Below are positions 46,140 through 57,697 of a DNA stretch of 64,000 nucleotides, piece by piece; position 1 is the stretch's first letter; each line of letters opens with the position of its first letter. The translations under genes and the position numbers were made by a program. The DNA is taken from the NCBI GenBank assembly GCA_030765065.1, contig CM060975.1:195653507-195717506 (forward strand), written 5' to 3'. Under the pieces are notes generated by a model. That model did no database searches. It was given only the letters and a program-made list of their open reading frames with translations, and was not told the DNA's origin. The stretch is from Deroplatys truncata. Its lineage: Eukaryota > Arthropoda > Insecta > Mantodea > Mantidae.

Positions 46140-47015
46140 ACAAAAATAAAGTGATTTTAAGTGTTTTTAAAACAAAATGTTTTAAATTCTTATTTTTTTA
46201 ATCACAATATTTTTTTAAATATTGCACTTGTGAAAAGCAGCACACCTCTCTACCTTTAAACTAGAATATCTCACAGGCGAAAAGTGATAAAATTATGTTA
46301 TAAAGTGCAATGTCAAAATTAATATGTAATCTTTTACTTAGTATTTATTATAATTGATATAATTAACTACTTACATATTTTTAAAATCCAAACATTTAAA
46401 AACTATATATCCCTATTAAACCCCAAGTTTAAATTTCTATACAAATTATATATAAATTCCTTATAGTTTTTTGTATGTATTTACACAAAACAAAGATAGG
46501 ATCATATATAGTTAATTTTAAATAAAATAACTTAAAAGCAGTGCGTAGCAGGATTCCAGCGTGGCACGGCTGGAGAGTGGCGGCAGCAGCAGTCTATCAT
46601 TGGATGCCTTGTCAACTGCTCACAGCACTTTAGTTGCACTAGTTTGTTTGCATGTTAACTTAAATTTGACATACAACTGAGTAACATTCAAACTTTAAAT
46701 CTTACCCTATGGGAGGTAACTTAACTACAATTTAAATGTGCATTTTTTCCCCTTCAGGCTTAGTTGAATACCATCCGGTTATTATTGCATTATTGGTTCA
46801 TGGAATAAATAAATTTAGCTCTGAGGTACCAAGGATCCCTTTCGCATTGCTGTATCTTGTCTTAAAATGGGCACTATGTTCAAAACCACTTCTGGATTAT
46901 TCACCACTTTGGCACTTTGTAGCACACAATCACTGTTATCAGTTGGTGATACTTTAGTTTTTTTTGTTTTGGTTTTTTTTTGACATGCATCACATAGTTT
47001 TAGGTCTGGTGACAA
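46140..47015 (-). repeat. Inverted repeat arm 1 (3' exon plus UTR)
   Basis: About 870 bp that matches, in reverse orientation, the insertion at 48703-50481 after its nested Family A element is removed. The similarity is high over the whole length (for example the region with GAGTGGCGGCAGCAGCAG against its reverse near 49130). Confidence 0.9.
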
Positions 47016-47103
47016 AGATAAGTTCTCCATTTTAAAGCTTTTAAGCATATTGTGGGTAACTAAACTTAATGATTTCTTTTTTGAAGATTGAGTTGAGGAA
47101 ATG
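46815..47103 (-). CDS. Gene-like 3' exon, unknown protein
   Basis: The minus-strand frame is open from a possible acceptor (TTTCGTCAG near 47104) to TGA/TAA at 46815. It reads SSKKKSLSLVTHNMLKSFKM, then SLSPDLKLCDACQKK, a Lys-rich stretch, then DNSDCVLQSAKVVNNPEVVL and RQDTAMRKGSLVPQS. The Cys-x2-Cys block recalls short zinc-ribbon-like regions at the N-termini of some insect transposon-related proteins. The same frame and stop are kept in the partial copy at 48703-48901. It may be a host exon or part of a mobile element's gene. Confidence 0.4.
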
Positions 47104-47306
47104 CTGACGAAACGCGTTCAAGTAAGAATATTTTAGTGATGTAGTTTAACAACCCTCAACTCTCTTTATTTTAATGATTTCTGCCTTGTGCTATGCTTGA
47201 AAACATTAAATGGATTGAAGCAATAGTCATAGCCATGTTTCTTCAGTTTGTTCGTTATGCACTTTCAGAAATCACAGAGCTAAGAATGAATTTGTAACAC
47301 AAAAAA

Positions 47307-48152
47307 TCTGATGTATTACACTCACATGACTTTCTCTACTCTTGTACAAACTATTTTTACAAACATTTATTCTCCATATGCTTCATGTTAATCGAGATGT
47401 CAATCTTATTGCTAATTTTCTTGTAGATGCAAGGGGAATATGGTAGGTTTTAAGTGATAGTCAAATATTTTAAGAGCTGGTTGCTATGTGGCGCATTCCA
47501 TTCTCTTTGCATGTCCAGGACATAAAAAAATGAATAACGTATTTGAGAAACTGTATAAGTATTGGAAAATTTAAACGAATAACAAGCAATATCTCGAAAA
47601 TGGTTCACTCAACAAGAAAAATGTATATGACATAAATTGTGTATTTTAACGCAATCTAAATTTTTTGTGTAGTAAAATTTTGTCTATCTCTTATGGTTTA
47701 CCAGTTATGTAAAGCTCGTTCACAATGAAGAATACTTTTGGAGACATTCCCAGAAAATTCGAGATATACATTTCATTTGTCATGAAAATATCTTAAACAT
47801 ATGATATTTTAATCAAAATCGTTAGAGCCATTTTTGAGAAAATTAAAATTTTCGAAAAATGTCGTATGTAAAGGGTAGTTTGGGGTGGGGGGATTTTCTT
47901 GAAAACCTTCGTGTCGCATCTCTGGAAGATACTGAACCTAAATACCAAGTTTGGTGTTTATCCCACTGTTCGTTTCAGGGTTATGCTGTTCACAGACACA
48001 CACACACACACACACACACACGGACATGTTTCCAAAAATGCCTTTTTTGGATTCAGAGGGCCTCAAAACATATATTTCCAGTGAAATCTTGGTATTGAAT
48101 TTTTGGGTGGAATACAATACTTCCCCCACTTACTATACGTAGTAGAGAAAGT
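47307..48152 (+). mobile_element. Young Family A repeat, full length
   Basis: From TCTGATGTATTACAC to AGTAGAGAAAGT, with six A on each side (47301-47306 and 48153-48158). CA tract 47996-48020. Confidence 0.92.
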
Positions 48153-48154
48153 AA

Positions 48155-48685
48155 AAAACTGAACACAAAGTAACATTTAAAAGCGTATTTCTAAGGAAGA
48201 TCCCATCCTGATATTAAGAGATTTAAAACAAAATATATCACAGATTCCTTCTGTATTTTTTCCAGATCAGTATTAGGGGTTAAATATTATATTGTGGTTT
48301 AAAATATTCATAGTTAAAAAAGTGGTTGATTTTTTTATTCCAAAAAAATAGTATTTTATATAAGGAAAACCACATTGTGTTTATCTGCAAAATGATGTAT
48401 TGTTCTTATTCTGACCATCCCATATTCCGAGAATAAACTACTTTTATGTAATATTGTGTGCATATAAGAAAAATGTTAAGTACGCTGTAATTGCTAAAAT
48501 AATTTGATTTTCCACGAAATATAAAATATGTATCGATTTATTTAATGTGTGGAACACGTAAACTAAAATTAAGAGAAAGTGATGTTTTATGTATGTTCGG
48601 TTTGATGTGGAATGACTCCTATATTAAATGTTTAGGTATGTTTTCCTAAGTAATTCATATTGCTGTGCACAATCATTACAAGTCC
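48155..48685. other. No feature identified
   Basis: AT-rich spacer between the Family A copy and the retrocopy insertion. Confidence 0.4.
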
Positions 48686-48702
48686 AAACCATATAACAGA
48701 TG

Positions 48703-48901
48703 TCACCAGACCTAAAACTATGCGATGCAAGTAAAAAAAAAAACACACAAACAAACAAACAAAGTATCACCTACTGATAACAGTGATTGTGTGCTACAAA
48801 GTGCCAATGTGGTGAATAATCCAGAAGTGGTTTTGAACATAGTGCCCATTTTAAGGCAAGATACAGCAATGCGAAAGAGATCCCTGGTACCTCAGAGCTA
48901 A
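48703..48901 (+). pseudogene. Truncated copy of the gene-like exon
   Basis: Encodes SPDLKLCDASKKKKTHK, then NNPEVVLNIVPILRQDTAMR, ending SLVPQS and TAA at 48899-48901. Compared with arm 1, the second Cys of the pair is Ser and the Lys-rich linker differs. It lacks the upstream part. Confidence 0.7.
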
Positions 48902-49517
48902 ATTTATTTATTCCATCAACCAATAATGCAATAATAACCGGATGGTATTCACCTAAGCCTGAAGGGGGAAAAGTGCACATTTAAATTGTAGTTAAGTTGC
49001 CTCCCATAGGATAAGAATCAAAGTTTGAATGTTACTCAGTTGTATGTCAAATTTAAGTTAACATGCGAACAAACTAGTGCAACTAAAGTGCTGTGAGCAG
49101 TTGACAAGGCATCCAATGATAGATTGCTGCTGCCGCCACTCTCCAGCCACGCCACGCTAGAATCCTGCTACGCACTGCTTTTAAGTTATTTTATTTAAAA
49201 TTAACTATACATGATCCTATCTTTGTTTTGTGTAAATACACACAAAAAACTATAAGGAATTTATATATAATTTGTATAGAAATTTAAACTTGGGGTTTAA
49301 TAGGGATATATAGTTTTTAAATGTTTGGATTTTAAAAATATGTAAGTAGTTAATTATATCAATCATAATAAATACTAAGTAAAAGATTACATATTAATTT
49401 TGGCATTGCACTTTATAACATAATTTTATCACTTTTCGCCTGTGAGATATTCTAATTTAAAGGTAGAGAGGTGTGCTGCTTTTCACAAGTTGAATTGTGC
49501 AATATTTTTTAAAAAAA

Positions 49518-50253
49518 TCTGATGTGTTACACTCACATGACTTTCTCTACTCTTGTACAAACTATTTTTACAAACGCTTATTCTCCATATGCTTCATGTT
49601 AATCGAGATATCGATATGTCAATCTTATTGGTAATTTTCTTGTAGGTGCAAGGGGAATATGGTAGGTTTTAAGCGATAGTCAAATATTTTAAGAGATGGT
49701 TGCTATGTGGAGTATTCCATTCTCTATGCATGTCCAGGACATAAAAAAAATGAATAACGAATTTGAGAAAAAGTATAAGTATTGGAAAATGTAAGGGAAT
49801 AACAAGCAATATCTCGAAAACGGTTCACTCAACAAAAAATATGCATATAACATAAACTGTGTATTTTAACGCGATCTACATTTTTTGTGTAGTAAACTTT
49901 TGTCTATCTCTTATGGTTTACCAGTTATGCAAAAGTCGTTCAGAATGAAGAACACTTTTGGAGACATTCCCAGAAAATTCGAGATATACATTTCATTTGT
50001 CATGAAAACATCTTAAAAATATGATATTTTAAACAAAATCGTTAGAGCCATTTTTGAGAAAATTAAAATTTTCGAAAAATGTTCCATGTAACGGGTATCC
50101 TGGGGTGGGTGGATTTTCTTGAAAACCTTCGTGTCGCACCCCTGGAAGATACTGAACCTAAATACCAAGTTTGGTGTTTATCCGACTGTTCGTTTCTGAG
50201 TTATGCTGTTCACAGACACACAGACACACACACACACAGACACACACACACAG

Positions 50254-50287
<34 letters not shown>

Positions 50288-50424
50288 ACACACGGACATG
50301 TTTCCAAAAATGCTTTTTTTGGATTCAGGGAGTCTCAAAACATGTATTTCCGGTGAAATCTCGGTATCGAATTTTTGGGTGGAATACAATACTTCCCCTA
50401 CTTACTATACGTAGTAGAGAAAGT
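49518..50424 (+). mobile_element. Young Family A repeat, borders proven by empty site
   Basis: From TCTGATGTGTTACAC to AGTAGAGAAAGT. Subterminal inverted repeats are ACTTTCTCTACT at 49540-49551 and AGTAGAGAAAGT at 50413-50424. Seven A precede and five follow. The matching site in arm 1 is uninterrupted (seven A, then TATTG), so the insertion happened after the retrocopy formed. It carries a long, imperfect CA tract at 50214-50293. Confidence 0.95.
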
Positions 50425-50666
50425 AAAAATATCGTTATTAAAAAATAAGAATTTAAAACATTTTGTTTTAAAAAACACTTAAAACCATATAACAGATGCA
50501 ACCACACCCATAAATGAGAATAAATTAAGTTTTAAAAAGCTGCTTGCTGTTTAAAAGGTAAACAACATACTGAAGAAATGATAAATATAGACTTATTACT
50601 ACGAGGAGGTTACAATAAGCCTGAGTAGCAATGAATTCTGCTGATTTATGAAAACATCTAAACATA

Positions 50667-50777
50667 CTGCTTTTGAGTCTATTAGTGACCTTTACACACC
50701 ACTTATTACTACTGTAAGTGGTGTATAATGGTCACTAAATGACTCTAAAGAGTTGATATATAATGACTCAAAAGCAG
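50667..50777. mobile_element. 111-bp palindromic MITE
   Basis: Ends CTGCTTTTGAGTC and GACTCAAAAGCAG are perfect inverted repeats next to TA (50665-50666 and 50778-50779). An inner hairpin pairs GTGACC...CACCACTTA (about 50685-50705) with TAAGTGGTG...GGTCAC (about 50716-50736). The TA duplication suggests a Tc1/mariner-type source. Confidence 0.8.
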
Positions 50778-50779
50778 TA

Positions 50780-51479
50780 TTACATTACATTGTCTTTAAT
50801 CTGAAGAGCATAGTTTCAAAATACAATAAGTCTGCAAATAGGAATTTTACAGGAAAGCTGAAAATGTAATAACTCCTAATGCAAACAATACTTTTGAAAT
50901 GCGATTATGTCGTTGTGCCTTAAAAAATGAACAAATAAGATGATGTTGAGTGTCAAAAATTAGTCTTAATGCAAAGCTATAATCATGGGTTAAAATATGA
51001 AAAATTCTGGACTTGTCTTGTTTTTGCACTGAATAAATGCACACAAAGCGTTTGAACCATTCTTTCATATAAACAATGTTAACTTCAGTAAATTGTTTTA
51101 TTGCAGATTTTTAGCTATTACGTGCCATTGTAATTTATAACTACACATTTTGCTGTTCTTAAAGTGTTGTCTAGGACAACGTAACTCTTTTTTGACTGTA
51201 TGAAGCAATACAAATTTGAAACCAAGTTAATATGATAATTGTGCATATTAGGTGTAGACAAGCGGAAAATCCTTACTAATGGTCATGTGTTATGATTAAT
51301 AATAATGACTTATAACACTACCATAATTGAACAAACCTAAGGGAAAAAGTTAAAGCTTGCTTTGAGTGTACTTAGAATTTCTAACAATTGTGATTGATAG
51401 TTATCAAAGTGAAGGAAAACTACTTTAATGATGAAGTATGACACAGGTCTCAAATTGAATTAAAACCATGTTCTCCTTC
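50780..51479. other. No feature identified
   Basis: AT-rich; short frames only. Confidence 0.4.
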
Positions 51480-53098
51480 CAAACAATCTCAGTTTTCATT
51501 TTCACTTCCCTCCTCCATTTGCTGTGCACCATCTTTGTACTGAATTAACCTTGCATAAAATTTTAGCTCATTGTTACCATACCCATCTTCACCAAAACGT
51601 GTTTTAAAATCTTTTCTAATCATTCCTTTTTTTCTAATTTGAGGGGCTGTTCCAAAGGCAGAACAGGGGGACCTGCTAGTTGTTCCATTGCTATTCCTCA
51701 TTTAAGCATGGAGACGAATTCCTTGGATTCATCATTTAGTCTACAGGACATTTCCATTTTCAGAGAAATGAAAAATTGATTCCCCTCCAGCCTTTTCATT
51801 TCCCTTATACCATCTGGCTATTTTAAGTAATTGCTACGCATCTTGAAGTCATGCACATACCAATCTTTGCCCACCTAGCAAACAGTACCAACCTGAGAAT
51901 ATGTTTCAACATACCTCTCTGCAATTAATATCTCAAACTGTTTTCTAAAATACTTTTCCAAAATTCCAAACATGCGGTCTGCAGGTATGAAGGAATGTAC
52001 TCTCATGGGAAATATCATACATATTTCCTTCAGCTAGTCTGGACACCTTTTCAAAAACCACCATTAGAGTGCGTGAACCATGTGGGCATTTCTGTTGGTC
52101 AACATAGGCATCAGAGATGAGCCTTAATTTGGAAACTCCGCCTACAAATTGCTGCTTGCTTAGAAAATTTGTTAGCACAGAGGCTACTTCAACAACTCCA
52201 TGATTTGTTTGGTTTTCCATTCAGCAATAAAATGCTGGTGATTTTCTCTATATCAGTGATACATAGAGCATAGAATGATAACTGACAAGCATAATAGGCT
52301 TCGCCTATAGCAAGCTTAGGCAATGGCTGCACTTGCTGCAAATCAAAGCATAAAGACATGGTAGATGAGTCTTTTTCTCTCATCATTTTGTGGAATGCCT
52401 TTGCTTTCAATTTACGCGAGTTCAGCTTGTAACTCGTTCTTTCTATTGGAATTTTCAGCGACTTGCAGTTCATGTTTTGTCCTACTGCAATAATGCAACC
52501 ATCCATAGCTGTTCACCAAAACCCAAGTTAAATTGATTTGAAAAAATGCTGTGGAAAAACCACTTCTTTACCTTTAGTGATTCAGCCACACTAGTATTGT
52601 CATTTTAAATACTTGTTCATATTTAACTGTGAAGGAAGGTAGAGTCGCTTGCTATTTTGTCTTGAATAATGACTCTCTAGCTTTTAGCTTGGATATGAAG
52701 CTAATTGCCAATCCCTTCTTTTTGGTCACCTGACCTTCTTTCCATTATTGGTCTAGCTGATATTAGAGAAGCTGCTATGCTGTTTACTCTTGTTGCACCA
52801 ACACCAAAAAGCTCAAAAGCACCTAGAACAAAGCGGAATAGTTTCGTTCTTTACTCTAACCTGATATTTAATAACACTCAATTAAGGTTGTCTTATTTTC
52901 TCAGTTTGCGCCTTTTGGAAGATGATACAGACATCAATGATGCTAAAAGCCTATCTTGTGATTTGTTGCTGTAGTTATACACTAATTTTCTTGTTCTGGT
53001 AAGGTGATAGGCAGAAATGGTGCAGCATTTAAATCTACCCTCTCTGTGTTTAATGGAGATTCGAACTCAAGCATGCTAGGATCTTGATCAGAATACCT
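51480..53098 (-). pseudogene. Second transposase-like gene (same superfamily), broken
   Basis: On the minus strand a possible acceptor (GTGTGTTTCAG near 53099) opens YSDQDPSMLEFE. FELFGVGATRVNSIAASLIS and PIMERRSGDQK follow (about 52800-52720), then LESHYSRQNSKRLYLPSQL (about 52660). CFDLQQVQPLPKLAIGEAYY lies near 52340, VVEVASVLTNFLSK then KLRLISDAYVDQQKCP near 52130, and VGKDWYVHDFKMRSNYL near 51860. This order matches the family seen at 34652-36280 but is a different, older member. Stops and frameshifts are frequent. The SDAYVDQQ block retains the Asp missing from the first copy. No terminal repeats were found. Confidence 0.75.
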
Positions 53099-53387
53099 GA
53101 AACACACCAATGAATGTGATAAGAACTACAGTAACCGTAAAGTAGCTCTGAATACATTTCAGTTCCTGTGTTTTCATTAAAATAATACCAACAATTATTC
53201 TTGTTATAAAGTTTAAATAGTATTTACCTTTCTTCTTGCTCTCTTTTCCTTTTTGTCATACCCTTTTGCCTCTTTCTGGAACCTGCAGAATGTCACCTAC
53301 AACCACACTTTCTTCCATATTCATAGACACTACTGCACGAACTGCTTACAATGCTCACAATAATAGCAAGACAGCTGTGGTCATTTG

Positions 53388-53610
53388 TCATCCTCCGTGG
53401 TATAGGGGTATCATGCTAGCCTCTAGTTCCTGAGGTCGCAGGTTCAAACACAGCAGAGGGTGATGGATTTTTTCGAGCATAAAAACCTTTAGCATGACTT
53501 CCTTCGGAAGGGAAGTAAAATTGGTGGTCCTGTGTCATAGATTTGCGACATGTAAAAGAACCTCAAGCCTCATAAAGAGGCCTCTGAGCAAACTTTTTGG
53601 TCTTTCACGC
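53388..53610 (+). mobile_element. tRNA-derived SINE
   Basis: A tRNA-like head (TCCTCCGTGGTATAGGGGTA, then GGTCGCAGGTTCAAACACAG with the B box) is followed by TTCCTTCGGAAGGGAAGTAA and a block with TTTGCGACATGTAAAAGAAC. A real tRNA gene is unlikely because the acceptor and anticodon arms do not close properly. Confidence 0.65.
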
Positions 53611-54551
53611 CCAATATTGAATGGTACGCTAAGAACCATAGTAGTTAAAGAGCGTCCAGAAATAAAACAATTTTTAGCTAAGGACACTGCAATCTGGTCA
53701 AACAATGAGCTACAATGAAAACAGGTGTTTCTGTCATGCAGTGATAGAAGAGGTAGGAATTCCTCTGCATGAACTTGACAATGTGTGTAAGAAAGTGCAG
53801 TTTGATCCAATCTAGGCATTCGACATATTACATTTTGCACTGAACTCACAATTTTATTCTCACTTTTAAGAGGTTGAAAATGTTATTTGAAGCAAACAGG
53901 GGCTTAAGCATAATGCAGGGCATGCTAAAGAGTTCAAATTCACTTCTAAATAATTTCCGATCGTTGAGTAGACTTATTGCATTTGAAACAATGTTCCTCA
54001 TCTCCTATAAATGGAGAAATATGTAAACATTATTGAAAAGATACTTAAGCACCAAGGTGCATAGCCTTCAACAACAGAAATAAGTTGTATTGCTTTAAAT
54101 ATTTATACAATGCATCAAAACAGTAACAAACAAAAGGTTTAAAACAGTTGCCACTCAAATATATTCATTGGCAACACGTAAAATACTTTATAAAATATAT
54201 AACATTTCCTAATGAAAAACAAAACTATAGTAGTCATTCTAAAGTTCTGATTCTGTTCACCACAACCAAAATGAGTACAATAAAGTTAAAATATGTAAAC
54301 TACAATGTGAGCATTCATAATTCATGAGTGTGTCCATAAATAAAAAACTCAATTTAATTATTTTAACAATTCATGAGAACCTTATGAAAGACTTGGTCAA
54401 GGTTTTATTTCTTTTTGTCTCAGTTCCCAGGAATGGCATAATTTGCTTCATCTTGTGTAGATCTAAATGATAAGAAATTATTACAGGATATCATGAGCTG
54501 ATAAGACCACTTTCTACTTGCAAGATTGGAAAAACAAAACTTCATATGTTC
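53611..54551. other. No feature identified
   Basis: AT-rich sequence; the frames at 53494-53849 overlap on both strands and show no domain. Confidence 0.4.
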
Positions 54552-54691
54552 ATTTATTATAAACACTTTAGGATGGTAAATGTTTTCATAAGAGGAATCA
54601 GAAATAGTAATGACACGACACACATTTATTATAAACATTTTAGGATGATGAATGCTTTCATAAGAGGAATTAGAAATAGTAATGACGTGAC
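54552..54691 (+). repeat. Tandem duplication, 72-bp period
   Basis: Two units starting ATTTATTATAAACA at 54552 and 54624, both with TTTTAGGATG-like and CATAAGAGGAAT blocks, differing at a handful of bases. Confidence 0.9.
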
Positions 54692-54743
54692 TTTCAGAAA
54701 ATGTTTAATGCTTTGAATTTCAAAGTTGAGCATTCTATATCAT

Positions 54744-55607
54744 TGACGCAGTAATTTGTATCACGAAAATGTAAATGTCAGAGTGATTGTAGTGTGAATA
54801 TGTATTGTTGTGTGACATTGATTTGAGATGTTTGTTGATTGTAAGCATTGTCGAGAAGTGGGTTTATACGGCCTTACTGAAACTGACAATAATAGCGTGC
54901 AATAATGTAGTGAGGGGGTGAGCTGTTTATCATTATTAGAGACGAGCAAATGACGTCAGAGTGGCGCGTTTTTCTTAGAATTTGCTGGAACATTTTTCCC
55001 CAGAGCATATGTTTTCGTAATTTTCATTAGATATAAATATAGACGCTAATGTTGCCGCGTTTTATTAACCAATAGCAGCTCGGTTATAATCTTTAGGCAT
55101 ATTAGGGCGAGGAAGTATAAATTCAGTGTCAGGGTCAAGTTTCATGTAGTTCAACGGAGGCATTCATGGAGTATGTATCGCACGAAGTTCATCAAGGTTA
55201 CGCGTAGCAAATTTGTGAAAAATCTCTCGTGTCGTAAAGTTAATTACATAAAAAGTTGAAGTACGCGAATTAATATTGTGCAGTAAATAAGTTATTATAA
55301 CAGTTTCAGTTTGGCGAGTGTCAAGATTAATAGGTGAAAGTGAGTAATGTGTTACGACAATAAAAGTGTAAAACAAATTCTTTCATCAGTGTTATCTTTG
55401 GATAAAAACTCCTTTCCGTTTACACACCTGTAAAAGATAAGTGCTTGACCGAGAAATCATAGCTAGCCGGAAGACAGTGAACCCAAAATTAAATACAATA
55501 ACAGGCGCCCAGTAAAAGATAACACGAAGTGACCGCGACAAATTGTCTTTTATACGTGCGGCAGATAAAAATGAAACATCTTCCAACTACCAACAAATAC
55601 CCCCGCA
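54744..55607 (+). repeat. 5' LTR (864 bp)
   Basis: Starts TGACGCAGTAATTTG and ends ACCCCCGCA. It differs from the 3' LTR at about 18 positions by eye, roughly 98% identity, so the insertion is not very old compared with the other relics here. Confidence 0.93.
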
Positions 55608-55611
55608 TATT

Positions 55612-55629
55612 TGGTGCCCAACGTGGGGC
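55612..55629 (+). other. Primer binding site, tRNA-Lys type
   Basis: TGGTGCCCAACGTGGGGC lies four bases after the LTR and differs at one base from the complement of the 3' end of lysine tRNA (TGGCGCCCAACGTGGGGC, tRNA-Lys1,2). Confidence 0.8.
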
Positions 55630-56019
55630 GATTAACCAGGAAGGAGTGAAATAACTAGGAAGGGGCGAAGGAACCAGGACGTGGAGCGAATGGAGCAGTG
55701 AACTGAACTACAAGACGCAGATTCCAGAAACAACTATAGGAACGACAGACGACGCGGATGAGTGGACATCGTAATTCCGAGATTAAAAGGCAACAGGGGA
55801 ATTCAACTACAGGACTCAAAAACACCAAGACGACGTAGATTCATCATAGTACAACACAGAGGCGACATATATATCTAGGAGAGAGGGGCAGGAAGCTGGA
55901 CATCAAAGCAACATCATCAGAGAGCATCAGAAAGGTTAGAAAATAGTAAATTTTTTTTTATGCTAAAAAAAATTTGTAACAATCAAATGTGCTTGAGAAG
56001 TGGCAGGATTAAGAGAACA

Positions 56020-57177
56020 ATGGCTACTAATAATATTGAAGAAACAATTATGGAAGGGGATAATGTAACAGCTGTAATTCAATACAGGTTACAGAAAATA
56101 GCTCAAACAATGTAGGATTTGAGGGAGGAAATGTTAGTGAAGAAAGTCAGAATAGAATAGCAGGAAATGTTAATTTTGATGCTAGTATGATGATGGAAAT
56201 GCTGAAAGATATTGTTAAGAGTAATGAGAAATTAGAACAAAAACTATAATAGGGAATTGAGAGAAGATATGGAAAAGAATAAGGAAGAATTGAGGGAAGA
56301 TATTAGTAAGAGTATTACAGATCAATTAAGGGAAGATATGCAAAAGAATAATAGGGAATTGAGGGAAGATATTGCTAAGAGCTTAGAACAAAACAGGGAA
56401 GAAATTGAAAAGAAATTCATGGAGCTAGATAGTAGTATGATGAGAATGAGAAATGAAAATCAGGAAATGATAGCAAATGAGATAGGGGAAATTTCAAAGA
56501 AAATGTTAGACATGAGCAGGGAAATATCTAACCAAAAAAGTGAGGTTAATAATAAAATAGAACATGTTGATGTAAAATGTACAGAGTTAGGTAGCCGAAT
56601 GAGTAGCATTTCAAGTGAGTTAAGAGAGATGATGGAGGCTACAAATGCAGATTTAATTCAGGTGCAAGTTAATTTCAGAGGGGAGATATCTGAAATACAG
56701 AAGGAGTCAGAAACACAAAGAAATAAATTGTCTGAAGAAGTTAAAGTTTTGTCTATAAATAATCAAAAGCTAACTTCTGAAATTAACAAACACCAAGCTG
56801 TTCAAAATGCAAACTCCAATCCAGTACAGTTTAGTACAGATTTGTCAGAGTATTCTCAAGTTAAAAAGATACCACAAGAATTGAAAATGATAGTTGTTAA
56901 AAGATGTGTTGTTCTGAAAACTTTAGATTGGTTTCAAATGTTATCAGGGGAGGAAATTTCATATGAATTCTTTAAGAGGCTATTCATGAATAGGTTTTGG
57001 AAGGTTACGATACAGCTACGAATAATGTTTAGCCATAAACAATTTCATCCAGGAGGGGGAATAGCAATGACCGCTATAAAAAAAAAAAAAAAAGTAAGTA
57101 AATTCAGGATAGTTAAAGGTGAACTGCAAAACAATGTATTGGAATGTAAGAGGGTTAACTATTTATATATGTCATAA
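56020..57177 (+). pseudogene. gag-like gene with very long coiled coil
   Basis: A likely start ATG at 56020 (MATNNIEETIMEGDNV) is followed by two stops. From 56257 an uninterrupted 306-codon frame runs to 57177. Residues about 1-190 are coiled coil built from near-repeats (REDMEKNKEELREDI, REDMQKNNRELREDI). Residues about 215-275 (EEISYEFFKRLFMNRFWKVT...) resemble the capsid part of Ty3/gypsy Gag. No CCHC zinc knuckle is seen, and an A15 run at 57079 probably caused a frameshift. Gag would assemble the particle that packages element RNA; this copy is broken. Confidence 0.7.
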
Positions 57178-57697
57178 GAAAGGAGAAATAAATTCAGGAC
57201 AAAAATAAATGTTTAATAAAAAAAAAAGGGTAAAGATAATTAAAACAAATACTTATGTAGTACACAGATATGTGAAATTGTGTCTGGAATTAAGTGTTGT
57301 AAATATATTTGTGTAGAGGATAAATATTTTGGTAAATGTGTTCAATTATGACAAAATGAAACAGGTTAAAATTCTTGAATGTATAAATTTTTGTCAACAA
57401 CCTAAGACAGTAAACCAATTTTGTAACAGTAACTAAATAATTCAGGGTACAATATTTGCTATAAAAGAATTGTAATGTTAGATGTATATATGTATATATA
57501 TATATAAACACATTAGACCAGAGCTATTAAATAGTGGCGAGATAAAGGCAAAACATATGTCGTGTGTTAAATGCGTGTGAAGTGTTAAGTGAAAGTGATA
57601 AATAGCGTGTGTTCCAAGATTCAGGAGACTAAAAACCCAATTATAAAATTTCCAAACAAGTTGTAAATATTTATAATTATGTTTCTAGTGGGGCATA

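Larger units (their letters stand above)
48703..50481 (+). mobile_element. Retrocopy-like insertion with 17-bp duplication
   Basis: A perfect 17-bp direct repeat, AAACCATATAACAGATG, flanks it at 48686-48702 and 50482-50498. The content is about 867 bp matching arm 1 in inverse orientation, plus one nested Family A element (49518-50429). It starts inside the coding part (TCACCAGACCTAAAAC, encoding SPDLKL) and runs through the stop into UTR-like sequence. That is what a 5'-truncated, LINE-mobilised transcript copy would look like. A long poly-A tail is not evident. Confidence 0.75.

Noticed and set aside
47859-48142. Similar ORFs recurring at 24.4, 33.8, 47.9 and 50.1 kb (GWGDFLENL...EPKYQVW...)
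   Set aside because: They are translations of the same Family A block before and across the CA tract; frames differ among copies and run into His-Thr repeats from the microsatellite, so they are not genes.
53390-53465. Possible real tRNA gene
   Set aside because: A and B boxes are present but the acceptor and anticodon stems do not pair properly, and a SINE body follows.
54761-54949. Identical minus-strand ORFs at 54761, 55392, 57715 and 58345
   Set aside because: They recur only because the two LTRs are nearly identical; LTRs do not encode these.
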